From contig NZ_VRLS01000086.1 of assembly GCF_008017825.1 (NCBI RefSeq), positions 372,001-436,000 on the forward strand: a DNA stretch of 64,000 nt. Direction: 5' to 3'. A model generated the notes under the pieces. The model saw nothing but the letters and a program-made list of their open reading frames with translations, was not told where the DNA came from and did not search any database. This DNA comes from Mesonia sp008017825 (lineage in GTDB: Bacteria > Bacteroidota > Bacteroidia > Flavobacteriales > Flavobacteriaceae). Of the stretch, positions 34,137-43,044 are shown in pieces (position 1 is the stretch's first letter; each line of letters begins with the position of its first letter). The position numbers and the translations under genes are program-made.

Positions 34137-35570
34137 GCCAATAAAAGTTAATGCGCCATTCACAATAAGTAATTCATAATTAAAGTGGTAACCACCAATA
34201 TATTCTGGAGGAATACTACCAATAATATAAGTTATAATTACAGAAATAATAGAAACTAACCAGACCCACCTATCTTTAATCTTTATTTTAGTGAAAATCC
34301 CGAAAGTAAACAAACCTAATAAAGGTCCGTAAGTGTAAGAAGCGGCTTTTAGAAGTAAATCGATTACACTGCTATCTAAAAGATATTTAAAAGCAACAAT
34401 TACTAAAATTAAAAGAACACTAACTCCTAAGTGTACTTTCTTTCTTAAACCTTTTTGAGCAATGGCCTTTTTCTTTTTAATATCTAAAAAATCTACACAA
34501 AAACTGGTGGTAAGCGAAGTTAGAGCACTATCTGCGCTAGAATAAGCTGCTGCAATCAAGCCTAAAATAAAAATAATACCCAATCCTATTCCCATATTTC
34601 CGTTAAGGGCAATTTCAGGGAAAAGTAAATCTGTTTTTTCTTTTCCGTCAAGCATTGGGATAGCAATACCATTTTGTTCAGCATAAATGAAGAGTAAAGC
34701 TCCCAAAAAGAGGAACAGAATATTAACAGGTACAAAGACAAGACTGTAAGAAAGCATATTTTTTTGAGCGTCTCCTAAACTCTTACACGTTAGGTTTTTT
34801 TGCATCATATCTTGGTCTAAACCAGTCATACAAATGGTAATAAACATTCCGCCAAAGAAAGATTTCCAAAAGTAATTCTTGGCTAGAAAATCATTAGTAA
34901 AAAAAGTTTTGGTATAGGGTTGTAACGATTCCGCGGAAAAATAATCGGCAAAAGTCCAATTTAATTCGTTGCTAATGAAATAGATAGCTATAGCCACAGA
35001 ACTTAACATAAATAAAGTTTGTAGAGTATCTGTCCACACAATAGTTTTAATCCCGCCTCGAGCGGTATAAATCCAAATTAAAGCGATAGAAATGACTACG
35101 GTAAGAATAAAAGGAACTCCCCAGCTTTCAAAAACAAAATACTGTAAAACCGTCGCTACTAAAAATAGTCTAAAAGCGGCTCCTAAAACTCTAGAGATAA
35201 AGAAGAAAAACGCTCCTGTCTTATAACTTACATTTCCAAAACGCTCCTTTAAATATTCATAAATAGAAGTAACATTAAGTCGATAATATAATGGTAGTAG
35301 GACAAAGGTAATGACCAAATATCCCACTAGGTATCCTAATACTACTTGCATATAGCTAAACTGTGAATCTTTTACCCAGCCTGGGACAGAGATAAAGGTA
35401 ACACCCGAAAGCGATGCACCTACCATGCCAAATGCTACTACATACCATTGAGATTTTCCTTGGGCTTTAAAGAAAGCATCATTAGAATCATCTTTACCAG
35501 TGAAGTAGGAGATAAGCATTAATACGCCAAAATAAGCGGCTATAAGAATGAGGATAGTAATGGGTTGCAT
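34113..35570 (-). CDS. Sodium:solute symporter (SSS family)
   Basis: Polytopic inner-membrane carrier, 485 residues and about 13 membrane segments, LeuT-like SSS fold. Family signs: SLSGVTFISVPGWV (helix TM1 sodium-site region), TARGGIKTIVWTDTLQ and AAYSSADSALTSLTT (second sodium-site serines). The substrate cannot be inferred; the group includes carriers for sugars, sialic acid and amino acids. Convergent overlap of 24 bp with the CoA-binding gene. Confidence 0.9.
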   Translation of the reverse strand: MQPITILILIAAYFGVLMLISYFTGKDDSNDAFFKAQGKSQWYVVAFGMVGASLSGVTFISVPGWVKDSQFSYMQVVLGYLVGYLVITFVLLPLYYRLNVTSIYEYLKERFGNVSYKTGAFFFFISRVLGAAFRLFLVATVLQYFVFESWGVPFILTVVISIALIWIYTARGGIKTIVWTDTLQTLFMLSSVAIAIYFISNELNWTFADYFSAESLQPYTKTFFTNDFLAKNYFWKSFFGGMFITICMTGLDQDMMQKNLTCKSLGDAQKNMLSYSLVFVPVNILFLFLGALLFIYAEQNGIAIPMLDGKEKTDLLFPEIALNGNMGIGLGIIFILGLIAAAYSSADSALTSLTTSFCVDFLDIKKKKAIAQKGLRKKVHLGVSVLLILVIVAFKYLLDSSVIDLLLKAASYTYGPLLGLFTFGIFTKIKIKDRWVWLVSIISVIITYIIGSIPPEYIGGYHFNYELLIVNGALTFIGLILIRRK

Positions 35571-35625
35571 ATATACAATAATTAAGAATATGCAAACTTA
35601 GGATTTATAATAGTTTTAAATAAAT

Positions 35626-35651
35626 AAACCCACTTAATATTAAGTGGGTTT
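35626..35651 (-). terminator. Intrinsic terminator of the T9SS cargo/PID-CTERM-like operon
   Basis: AAACCCACTTAAT/ATTAAGTGGGTTT perfect hairpin 20 nt downstream of the small gene at 35671. Confidence 0.85.
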
Positions 35652-35670
35652 AGATTCATTTATAAATATA

Positions 35671-35865
35671 TTAAAATTTGTCTATTTTTTTTATTCCATA
35701 GATAGCTCCTAAAATTAAGCCTAGACCTATAAAGCCACTAATTGGAGCTGCAGGAGCACTTTCATCATCTATGCTATCTAAAAATGACGGTAGAGATTGA
35801 GCATAAGTGCTAAAGCAAAAACTTAAAAATATAAGGAATAGAATAATATAAAGTCTATTTTTCAT
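35671..35865 (-). CDS. PID-CTERM-like small exported protein
   Basis: 64 residues: signal peptide (1-22, ending STYAQ), short acidic linker (SIDDES), then APAAPISGFIGLGLILGAIYGIKK, a proline motif followed by a membrane helix and Lys-rich end. This matches the layout of the PID-CTERM sorting signal of Bacteroidota, with Ser in place of the Asp of PID. Almost the whole mature protein is the sorting signal, so it may be a peptide of its own. Its start is 11 nt after the stop of the giant T9SS protein, so they share an operon and the terminator at 35626. Confidence 0.65.
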   Translation of the reverse strand: MKNRLYIILFLIFLSFCFSTYAQSLPSFLDSIDDESAPAAPISGFIGLGLILGAIYGIKKIDKF

Positions 35866-35876
35866 ATTGGGAGGTT

Positions 35877-38800
35877 TTATTCTTTAATAATTTTTTTTGT
35901 GATTACATTATTCTCATTTTTTAAAGTAAGGATGTAAATCCCACTATTTAAATGTTGAATGTTATTTATCCTAAATTCGTTATTTTTAAACTCGACTTCT
36001 TTACTATAAACTTCTTTTCCTAAAATAGAAGTGATTTTTAAATATGCTTTTTTACCCTTTAAAAGTGTAGAGTTTATGAGTATTTCATTGTTAAAAGGGT
36101 TAGGGTATATAGTGAAAAAGCTTTCTTTTGTTTCTACATTGAGACTATTTTTTTTAAATACTATAGAAAAACGATTAGGATCTATACTCGCAGAAATACT
36201 TTGGTCTACTACAAATGAAACCATATTACTGCCATTGTTTAATTCTTCTTTTTGTTGTAAATAGTTATCTACTAGATAAGGGGTTACATCTTCAAAATTA
36301 GGCACAACGATTTTGAACTGATATTGGCCCGATCTGTAATTATTGTTGAAAAATTGAATTGATTCACCAACTATTGGTAGAGCTCTTTTCTCAATACTTA
36401 AGTATTGATTGTTATTAATGATAGCAATGTTTTCATCTAAATTACCTAATTTACCTGCATCTTCACCTGTGACGTTATTGGTAAATTGATTATTATAAAA
36501 CACCATAAAACTATCCGTCAAATAGCTTTGTGTGCTATTAGACTGAGCAAAAAGCTGAACCGTTAATTGTAAATCATTTTGAGAAGAAGGTTTAAATACC
36601 TCCGTTAAACTTTGATTCACTTTATCTGCTTGAGAGAAAACAACTTCAGGATTATTCCCTGTGGTTCTTAGAAAAAATGCTTGGTTAGGTTGTACGTATT
36701 GATTTGCTTCAGATCCATCAGAATTTGTTCCTGAAGGTAAATCCACTGTAACATATGCGCCTCTACTATTTTTATTAGGATCCCATATGTAGTATTGGTT
36801 GGTGTTAATATTAGTGGAACTAGCTAAAACCTTATTTATATCAATTGTAGCTTGATAAGGATTTCCTATAAAGTTAAAATTATCGTTTGTGGGGTTGAGT
36901 TGAGCAGTAGGTACTACAAAATTAATAGCCGGACTTGTTATGGTTCCTTTCATTCTCAAACGAGTAGTGTCTGGCGATGTACTATTATCGGTTACATCAA
37001 TACCTCGGCTTCCACGAACCATTAATCGATAAGCAGTCCCTGCACTTAACGTGTTAGAGTTAGAATTGCTTACTGGATTCCAATTTGAATTTACATTATC
37101 AAAAGTAAATAGGGAAGAAGCACCAGAAACTGTAGCATCAAAACCATTAGCTCCACTAGGTGAGCCTGTAATATGCGTTCCATATCCAGGATTAGGGTTA
37201 AAATTCGTTGATGTATCTCTGTTATTTACTCCTTCTTGCCAATTTTCTTTAATGCTTGTAGTCGTATTTACAGAACTACTGATAAAACGATAAGCTCTTT
37301 TTGGCGGAATAATACGCTCTATAGTAGCTTCACCATTAACAACTGCAGATGCACTTAACGGACCTAATGTCCCAATTTGTGTAGGTGATTTACTTGCAAA
37401 AACTAAATCTCCGTCAATTTCTACTTCATCACCATCAATTTTTAAATAATGTTGCATTGTAAATGTACTTCCTGCGGAAATATATAAGTTATGGGTAGAA
37501 ACATCTGCAGAAGTTGTAAAATTATCGTAAAACAATACATCTTGATCATTTAAGTTATCTATTGCATTGTTGTTTACCCATGCTCCATTTGAAAATACTA
37601 AGTAATCTAATTCTCCAGGGTTAGCATTAGCATAAGAATCATTAATAAATTCTCCTGTAAAAATGTTTTGGTAATCTCTGTCCTTATCAGCGACATCAGT
37701 TTTTGTATCATCGATTAGCGTGCCATCTGCTGTATTCTCTGTTCCACCTTCATACAGTTGCCATCTTCTTCCTGCACCAAAATACATGGCAGAAGTCCCT
37801 TGCATAAAGTTAGTGTTTGCATTTAAAGCACCAAATTCCGCAACAAAAGAGGAAAGATCATTTCCTCTAGAAATTATTAAAAATCCGTTCGCTGGAACTG
37901 TAGTGGGTATATAATCTTTTAAGTCCCAAACTACTCCTGCTGTTAGCATTACAAGTTTGGTGGTAGTCAAGTCTATTGCATTAGATGAATTATTATAAAT
38001 CTCGATATATTCATTACTTGATGAAGAAGCATCGGATACTTCTGTGATGAAAATAACTCCAGGAGTAGGAACAGAAGGAGCATCTGTAATATCAAAAGTG
38101 TTGCTGGTGATACTTGTAAATAATCCGTCGGAAGCAGTTAGAGTTACACCTGATGCTATTGCATTATGGTTAAGTGTAGAAAAAGTAGCCACACCGTTTA
38201 TAGGAGCTTCAGTAACTGGAGATCCACTTAAACTTCCAGAAGAGTTAATCGTGATATCTAAGTTATAATCGTAATCAATATTTCCGTTGGTATCAACACC
38301 TGATACGCTCACAGCAGGACTCATATTTTGATTTACGATAGCTGTAGTAGGTTGCTGCGTAAATTGAAGTTGTGTCGCATCAATATCAATAGTAAAACTA
38401 TTTCCGGTAACGGAACCTAAGGATAATGGATCTATAATATTAGAACCGTTTGTGTTAGCTTTAAAACCGTGCCCTGAAGAGGGGATCTCTAATTGAATAA
38501 TACTGCCATCTACAATATTTGTTGTGTTTAGATAAATACCTAATAGAAATTCTAGAGAGGCACCATCAGCGATACTTATAGGTGTACTAAAATCTAATGT
38601 AATTAAATGATCACTAATCGTAACCGTTGGAGAATAAGTGTTTAAGTTTTCATCGATTAGGGTAATTCCTTGTAAAAGGTCTGTCCAATCGGCGGTATTA
38701 TGAGGTCCTGGGACAAAACTCATTTGAGTTACATTAGTTGCTAAGCCATCACCACTCGCTTGATCTTCAATTATAAATCCAAAAATATCTTCAGCTGTAC

Positions 38801-40250
38801 TGCTAGTGGTTGTATTTGCGGCGGTTACAATACTAGATGTTACTTGGGAGGAAGGTTCGTAAATTTCTGTGGTGATATCTAATGAACTATCAGAAACTGC
38901 AATGGTATAATCTTCAAACTCCCCATCATCTATATTAGAACATGGATTTGTAGGATAATTATCAAACCTACAACCAATTCTCATTCTTACATTTCCTGTA
39001 ATTGCACTTGTTGGAATATTTATAGCTAACGGACTTAAATTGGTAGAGCCGTTAGAAACGTCATTGGCGTTTCCTAAGTCATATTCCTCTCCTGCATCTA
39101 AAAAATCTCCATTATTATTCCAATCTATCCAAGCTTTGGAGTAAACTGTATAGTTTCCCGCAGTATTTAGGTTTACTGTCAAATCTTCGCTAGTTCCTTT
39201 GATTACAGTAGCTGTTTGTGAAGTAAAATCATGATAACCACTAGGATCTGCTCCCGAACTATTGTTTAAATCACTAAAATCAACTAAAGTTATTGATGTG
39301 TTAAAAGTTGTATCACCATTTACTGTACAATAGGTTAGTGATGGTGCATATTGTTGGCTTCCGTCATTTTCATTTCCTGTAGTTATTATATAATCATTGC
39401 TTGCATTAGAACAGAAAGCAAATACTTGAGCATAATAATCATTACCCACCGTTAATCCTGTTATTGTAGTAGAGGTTGAATTACCGTTATACACTACTTT
39501 ATTGCCTGACCCTTGATCTACAGCTAAACTAAAATCATTATTACCAGTATCAGAACTGTAATCTTGTCCATCTAAAGGTGTGAATGATGCGTTAGTTCCT
39601 TCATTTAATACTAAAATATAGCTGTCACCTCCCGTGGCAGCATTCCAATTTATATCTACGCTGGTTGAGGAGTTGGGGGTAAATGATATATTAGAAGCTT
39701 GAGCAGTAGGTGCCCCACTACAATTTACTGGTTGTGTTATTGCAACATCATCAACAATCAAGTGACCTGGTTGATCATCACTCAATATTCTTATATATAA
39801 AGAAGTTGAAGAATTGTTCAAAGTGTAACTGAATTGCTGGTATACTTGTCCAGAAAAGTTTTGAGGTGTAGTAATATCTGTAAAAGTAGTACCATCGGTA
39901 GATAGTTGAACTTGAAAAATCCCTCCACCATTGTTTAATTCGCGATACCAAAAAGATATTTCACCAATTCCTGTTGTTATTTCTGGAGTGGTAAGTGAAG
40001 ATCCTGACTTATCATCATTAATTCTAGCTGCAAATCCTGAGTTGCCTCTAGAGTTTCCAGAACTTTCTTGAAATACATTAACTAATTGCCAATTTCCGCT
40101 AGATAAATTTACTGTTCCAGTGGTATAAGAATTTGAAAGACCTGAATTAAAGTTTTCATTAATCTGTCCCCAACTCGTAAATATTGAAAAAATATAAAAA
40201 GTTAGAAAAATGATTTTTTTTTGATTAAAGGGTAGTAGTTTGTTTTTCAT
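35877..40250 (-). CDS. Giant secreted protein with lamin-tail, GEVED and T9SS type A sorting domains
   Basis: 1457 residues, exported by Sec and then by the type IX system to the cell surface. Order: signal peptide (1-29); a jelly-roll adhesion-like domain (about 30-175, with SFWYRELNNGGG and IVDDVAI); fibronectin III-like segment (about 180-305); GEVED domain (about 308-448, with AWIDWNNNGDFLDAGEEYD and DDGEFEDYTI); Ig-like segment (about 630-717); lamin-tail domain (about 727-850, with EVSDASSSSNEYIEIYNN); further unassigned strands; and the T9SS type A C-terminal domain (about 1376-1457, beginning FFTIYPNPFNNEILI and ending in ITKKIIKE). Probably a surface adhesin or binding protein; no catalytic site seen. 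Confidence 0.88.
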   Translation of the reverse strand: MKNKLLPFNQKKIIFLTFYIFSIFTSWGQINENFNSGLSNSYTTGTVNLSSGNWQLVNVFQESSGNSRGNSGFAARINDDKSGSSLTTPEITTGIGEISFWYRELNNGGGIFQVQLSTDGTTFTDITTPQNFSGQVYQQFSYTLNNSSTSLYIRILSDDQPGHLIVDDVAITQPVNCSGAPTAQASNISFTPNSSTSVDINWNAATGGDSYILVLNEGTNASFTPLDGQDYSSDTGNNDFSLAVDQGSGNKVVYNGNSTSTTITGLTVGNDYYAQVFAFCSNASNDYIITTGNENDGSQQYAPSLTYCTVNGDTTFNTSITLVDFSDLNNSSGADPSGYHDFTSQTATVIKGTSEDLTVNLNTAGNYTVYSKAWIDWNNNGDFLDAGEEYDLGNANDVSNGSTNLSPLAINIPTSAITGNVRMRIGCRFDNYPTNPCSNIDDGEFEDYTIAVSDSSLDITTEIYEPSSQVTSSIVTAANTTTSSTAEDIFGFIIEDQASGDGLATNVTQMSFVPGPHNTADWTDLLQGITLIDENLNTYSPTVTISDHLITLDFSTPISIADGASLEFLLGIYLNTTNIVDGSIIQLEIPSSGHGFKANTNGSNIIDPLSLGSVTGNSFTIDIDATQLQFTQQPTTAIVNQNMSPAVSVSGVDTNGNIDYDYNLDITINSSGSLSGSPVTEAPINGVATFSTLNHNAIASGVTLTASDGLFTSITSNTFDITDAPSVPTPGVIFITEVSDASSSSNEYIEIYNNSSNAIDLTTTKLVMLTAGVVWDLKDYIPTTVPANGFLIISRGNDLSSFVAEFGALNANTNFMQGTSAMYFGAGRRWQLYEGGTENTADGTLIDDTKTDVADKDRDYQNIFTGEFINDSYANANPGELDYLVFSNGAWVNNNAIDNLNDQDVLFYDNFTTSADVSTHNLYISAGSTFTMQHYLKIDGDEVEIDGDLVFASKSPTQIGTLGPLSASAVVNGEATIERIIPPKRAYRFISSSVNTTTSIKENWQEGVNNRDTSTNFNPNPGYGTHITGSPSGANGFDATVSGASSLFTFDNVNSNWNPVSNSNSNTLSAGTAYRLMVRGSRGIDVTDNSTSPDTTRLRMKGTITSPAINFVVPTAQLNPTNDNFNFIGNPYQATIDINKVLASSTNINTNQYYIWDPNKNSRGAYVTVDLPSGTNSDGSEANQYVQPNQAFFLRTTGNNPEVVFSQADKVNQSLTEVFKPSSQNDLQLTVQLFAQSNSTQSYLTDSFMVFYNNQFTNNVTGEDAGKLGNLDENIAIINNNQYLSIEKRALPIVGESIQFFNNNYRSGQYQFKIVVPNFEDVTPYLVDNYLQQKEELNNGSNMVSFVVDQSISASIDPNRFSIVFKKNSLNVETKESFFTIYPNPFNNEILINSTLLKGKKAYLKITSILGKEVYSKEVEFKNNEFRINNIQHLNSGIYILTLKNENNVITKKIIKE

Positions 40251-40694
40251 AAGTATTAGTTTTTGAAGTGCTAAATTAGATTTTACCTATGAAGAGAAGT
40301 TTTTCTAAATTTTAGGTTTTTGTTACCATAACTTTGAGTAAGAATAGATTAGCGTTTTTAATCGGTAAATTAAGCATTAAATCGATTTTAATACTTATTA
40401 GAATTAAAGCATATTTAATTTGGGTAATGTTTTGTTAACGATAAAAGATGATGAGCAGAAATAGTTTTGAACATCGTTATTTATATGAGATAAGAAGAGA
40501 CCTTTCCCCAGCATTTCATCAAAAATGTAATTAAAAAGGATGACCTTCTATAGGAGAATATCAATTTACTAATCACTAGGCAGTGAGGTTATCTTTTTTA
40601 TTAAGTATAACGTGTTTAAAATTAGATATTTTGTGTGTAGGTTGATTTGTCTCAGAATTATATTACCATGTGGTTTTTAAAAGATGAATTTAAT
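40251..40694. other. 444-bp intergenic region, no gene recognised
   Basis: Upstream of the giant T9SS gene and downstream of the M23 peptidase gene, both on minus. AT-rich. A 28-codon plus-strand frame at 40448 is the longest open stretch and looks like chance. No convincing promoter pair or terminator was found. Confidence 0.5.
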
Positions 40695-41510
40695 TTAGTA
40701 ATCTCTAAGATAAGTAGAACCTTCTTTTAGGTAAACTGATTTTTTTCCGTCATCTATTCTAAACTTTACGGGAAGAGTTTTCCGATCTTTGATGTTTTGT
40801 GTGAAAATTTCTAAATGAAGATGTGGTCCTGTAGACCAACCTACATTTCCGCTATAAGCGATAAGCTCCCCTTTTTCAATTTTCTGCCCCACCTTAACTG
40901 CAGAACCTTTATATTTAATATGGGTGTATTCAGCAAAAGTACCATCCTCGTGATAAACAGTGACAAAATTGTTGTAGCGGTTACAATTAGATGTAAGACA
41001 CGATCTATTATATTTATCTACTACTTTAATGATAATCCCTTTTCTTACTGCTAAAATTTTAGATCCTATAGGCATATCAAAATCTAATGCATTCTTATTC
41101 TGATGAGAAAATTTACCATTATAGCCTTGGTAAATTGAATACGATTTACTTGTCGGAAAAGGTAAATCGTATTCAAAAGATTTAGAGTTTTCTGATAGAA
41201 AATGATTGCCAATATTATAAGCTATATTATAATTGAAACCATAAGCCTCATTCTTTTCCTTGATGTTTAATTCTAAAACTTTAAACTTCTTCGCTTGAGC
41301 TGGAATAACAAAAATTCTTTGATTATCTTTTGAAGATTTTAAGTTTTTCAAACTAAAATTGAACTCTACAGAGACTGGACAATATTCGTTATTGTTTGCG
41401 TAAATAACATATCCGTTTTCAGTTTTTTCGTCATACACCTTAAGACCTTTTTGAGCAAAAGAAGTTAGGGTTATGAATAAGAAAACTAGAAATAAAAAGG
41501 AATTCTGCAT
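40695..41510 (-). CDS. Secreted M23 family metallopeptidase (LytM-like)
   Basis: Peptidoglycan endopeptidase or a degenerate cell-wall hydrolase activator, in the periplasm. Signal peptide 1-19 (ends TSFAQ). The C-terminal LytM domain has HQNKNALDFDMP, supplying the first His and Asp zinc ligands, and GPHLHLEIF, supplying the last His, so the site looks intact. The preceding ~130 residues are a beta-rich domain. A cysteine pair (SCLTSNC) sits in the LytM loop. 271 residues. Confidence 0.88.
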   Translation of the reverse strand: MQNSFLFLVFLFITLTSFAQKGLKVYDEKTENGYVIYANNNEYCPVSVEFNFSLKNLKSSKDNQRIFVIPAQAKKFKVLELNIKEKNEAYGFNYNIAYNIGNHFLSENSKSFEYDLPFPTSKSYSIYQGYNGKFSHQNKNALDFDMPIGSKILAVRKGIIIKVVDKYNRSCLTSNCNRYNNFVTVYHEDGTFAEYTHIKYKGSAVKVGQKIEKGELIAYSGNVGWSTGPHLHLEIFTQNIKDRKTLPVKFRIDDGKKSVYLKEGSTYLRDY

Positions 41511-42066
41511 GATGTAAAATTGATTTTATAAAATAAGATTTTAAATGAGTTTATGAACACTGACACTATGACACTTGCTTGTTTTTATGATTATCATGTT
41601 TTTGATAACCAAATATTTAATATAGATTACCTAAATAAAAAGTTTATTTTTTTAACTTAGTGTTTTTATAAACTAATTGACATTTAAAATACAATTATTT
41701 TAGTCGGAACTATTGATTTTAAAAATAAATTAAAGATTCTTTCTGAAAGTTGTATTCTGTCGACAGTTAAATAATATAACTTGTAAAATGGTATTTAAGT
41801 ATATTTTTTTGTTATTAAAATCATGATTGTTTTAGGGAGAAATACATTTATTTAATACAGGTTTTTTTTAAAATATAGGAGTCGGTATAGTATGCCAAAC
41901 GGTTTTAAAAAAAACAACAAGTTAGAGTGAAATTACGATGCGTTCCGATTCGAGAAGAGATAAAAAATCGTAATTAAAAAAAATCAATTTTTCAGAAATC
42001 AAACTAAAAATTATGATTGAAAAGAGTGAAAATTATTTATAAATAAAAAATCGAAAAGTTTAAATT
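41511..42066. other. 556-bp AT-rich gap with an inverted repeat
   Basis: Between the M23 peptidase and the Crp/Fnr gene, both on minus. The only structure seen is an inverted repeat AATTACGAT (41931-41939) and ATCGTAATT (41967-41975) enclosing 27 nt. No ORF or RNA gene recognised; it must contain the M23 promoter. Confidence 0.5.
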
Positions 42067-42768
42067 TTATAAACCTTCAACGATTTGGAGAAGAGCTTTT
42101 TTATCGAGTATTTGGATTCGTTTTCCTGCTGTTACAACCAACCCTTCTTTTTTCAATTTAGTAAGCGTTCGAATTAATAATTCGGTTGCAGTTCCAACTA
42201 CATCAGCAATATCAGCTCTAGAAAGTTGGAGGTATAAATACCCATCTTTATCTATTCCAAAATTTTCTTCTAAGTAAAGTAAAACTTCAGCAAGACGCTG
42301 TCTTACCGATTTCTGTGCCATATTAACAATAATGTCATCTGCAAACTTTAATTCTTGTGCCATATGCTTTAAAACGGCATTGGTGAAAACAGGATTGGTT
42401 TGTAATGGCTCTTCAATATGGGATTTAGGAATAAAACAGACTTCCATATCTTCAAGGGCTACGGCGCTTAGATTAGTGGCTTCTGAAGAAATAACTGAAC
42501 GATGACCTAATACCTCTCCTTTCGTAGCAATTTTCACGATTTGATCACGTCCATTATCACTCATTTTAGAAAGTTTGGAGATACCATTTCTTACGCAAAA
42601 CACGCCACCTAAGCGTTCTCCTTCTTTGAAAATGATCTCACCTTTTTTAATGGTTTTGGTTTTTTTGTTATCGGCCATTTGCTTTAATTCCTCTTTTTTT
42701 AAGGCTTTAAAGCTATTCATTTGTCTGATAATGCAATTCTCGCAACGCGAATGTTCGTGATCACTCAT
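42067..42768 (-). CDS. Crp/Fnr family regulator, FNR-like with altered cysteine set
   Basis: 233 residues: a short Cys-bearing N terminus, cyclic-nucleotide-fold domain (about 20-140) and winged helix (about 160-225). The recognition helix includes GTATELLIRTLTKLKKEG; its E--xR pattern matches the Glu and Arg of FNR that read TTGA-type half-sites. Cysteines: C9 and C12 align with the first pair of E. coli FNR, and C111 (VCFIP) with its C122, but the third N-terminal Cys is replaced (IIRQMNS) and C58 is extra. So a [4Fe-4S] oxygen sensor is possible but not assured. It lies 3 kb from the cbb3 oxidase genes, whose promoters carry matching palindromes. Confidence 0.88.
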   Translation of the reverse strand: MSDHEHSRCENCIIRQMNSFKALKKEELKQMADNKKTKTIKKGEIIFKEGERLGGVFCVRNGISKLSKMSDNGRDQIVKIATKGEVLGHRSVISSEATNLSAVALEDMEVCFIPKSHIEEPLQTNPVFTNAVLKHMAQELKFADDIIVNMAQKSVRQRLAEVLLYLEENFGIDKDGYLYLQLSRADIADVVGTATELLIRTLTKLKKEGLVVTAGKRIQILDKKALLQIVEGL

Positions 42769-42989
42769 AGAATTGCAAAAATAGTTTAATTAAGCCTCAT
42801 ATTGAAAAATTGAAACCTTTATTTATTGATAATCATTTTTGATTCAGTGATTAATTAGCCTGAAAAACAAATAGTTTTTAGCAATTTATCTATCAAAATT
42901 AGAGAAATTGAGTCTTATGAGATGAGATTTACTGTATTTAGAGCTTCCTTTTTTTGTAAAGTTGGGTTTTTTACTTTCTATGAAAAACA

Positions 42990-43019
42990 ATAAAACCCCA
43001 GAAAAATCTGGGGTTTTAT
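42990..43019 (-). terminator. Intrinsic terminator after the aldehyde dehydrogenase gene
   Basis: ATAAAACCCCAGA/TCTGGGGTTTTAT perfect stem with a 4-nt A loop, 26 nt past the stop on minus. Confidence 0.9.
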
Positions 43020-43044
43020 ATAAAAATCTATAGGTGTATATTAA

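Noticed and set aside
37051..38268. Several plus-strand ORFs of 60-80 codons opposite the giant T9SS gene
   Set aside because: Antisense shadows of a long coding frame; no start signals or family resemblance.
40448..40534. 28-codon plus-strand frame in the gap before the M23 gene
   Set aside because: Too short, no recognisable sequence, and stops follow quickly in all frames around it.
41931..41975. AATTACGAT/ATCGTAATT inverted repeat downstream of the Crp/Fnr gene
   Set aside because: The 27-nt loop and lack of a T-run do not fit a terminator; a single AT-rich repeat is weak evidence of function.
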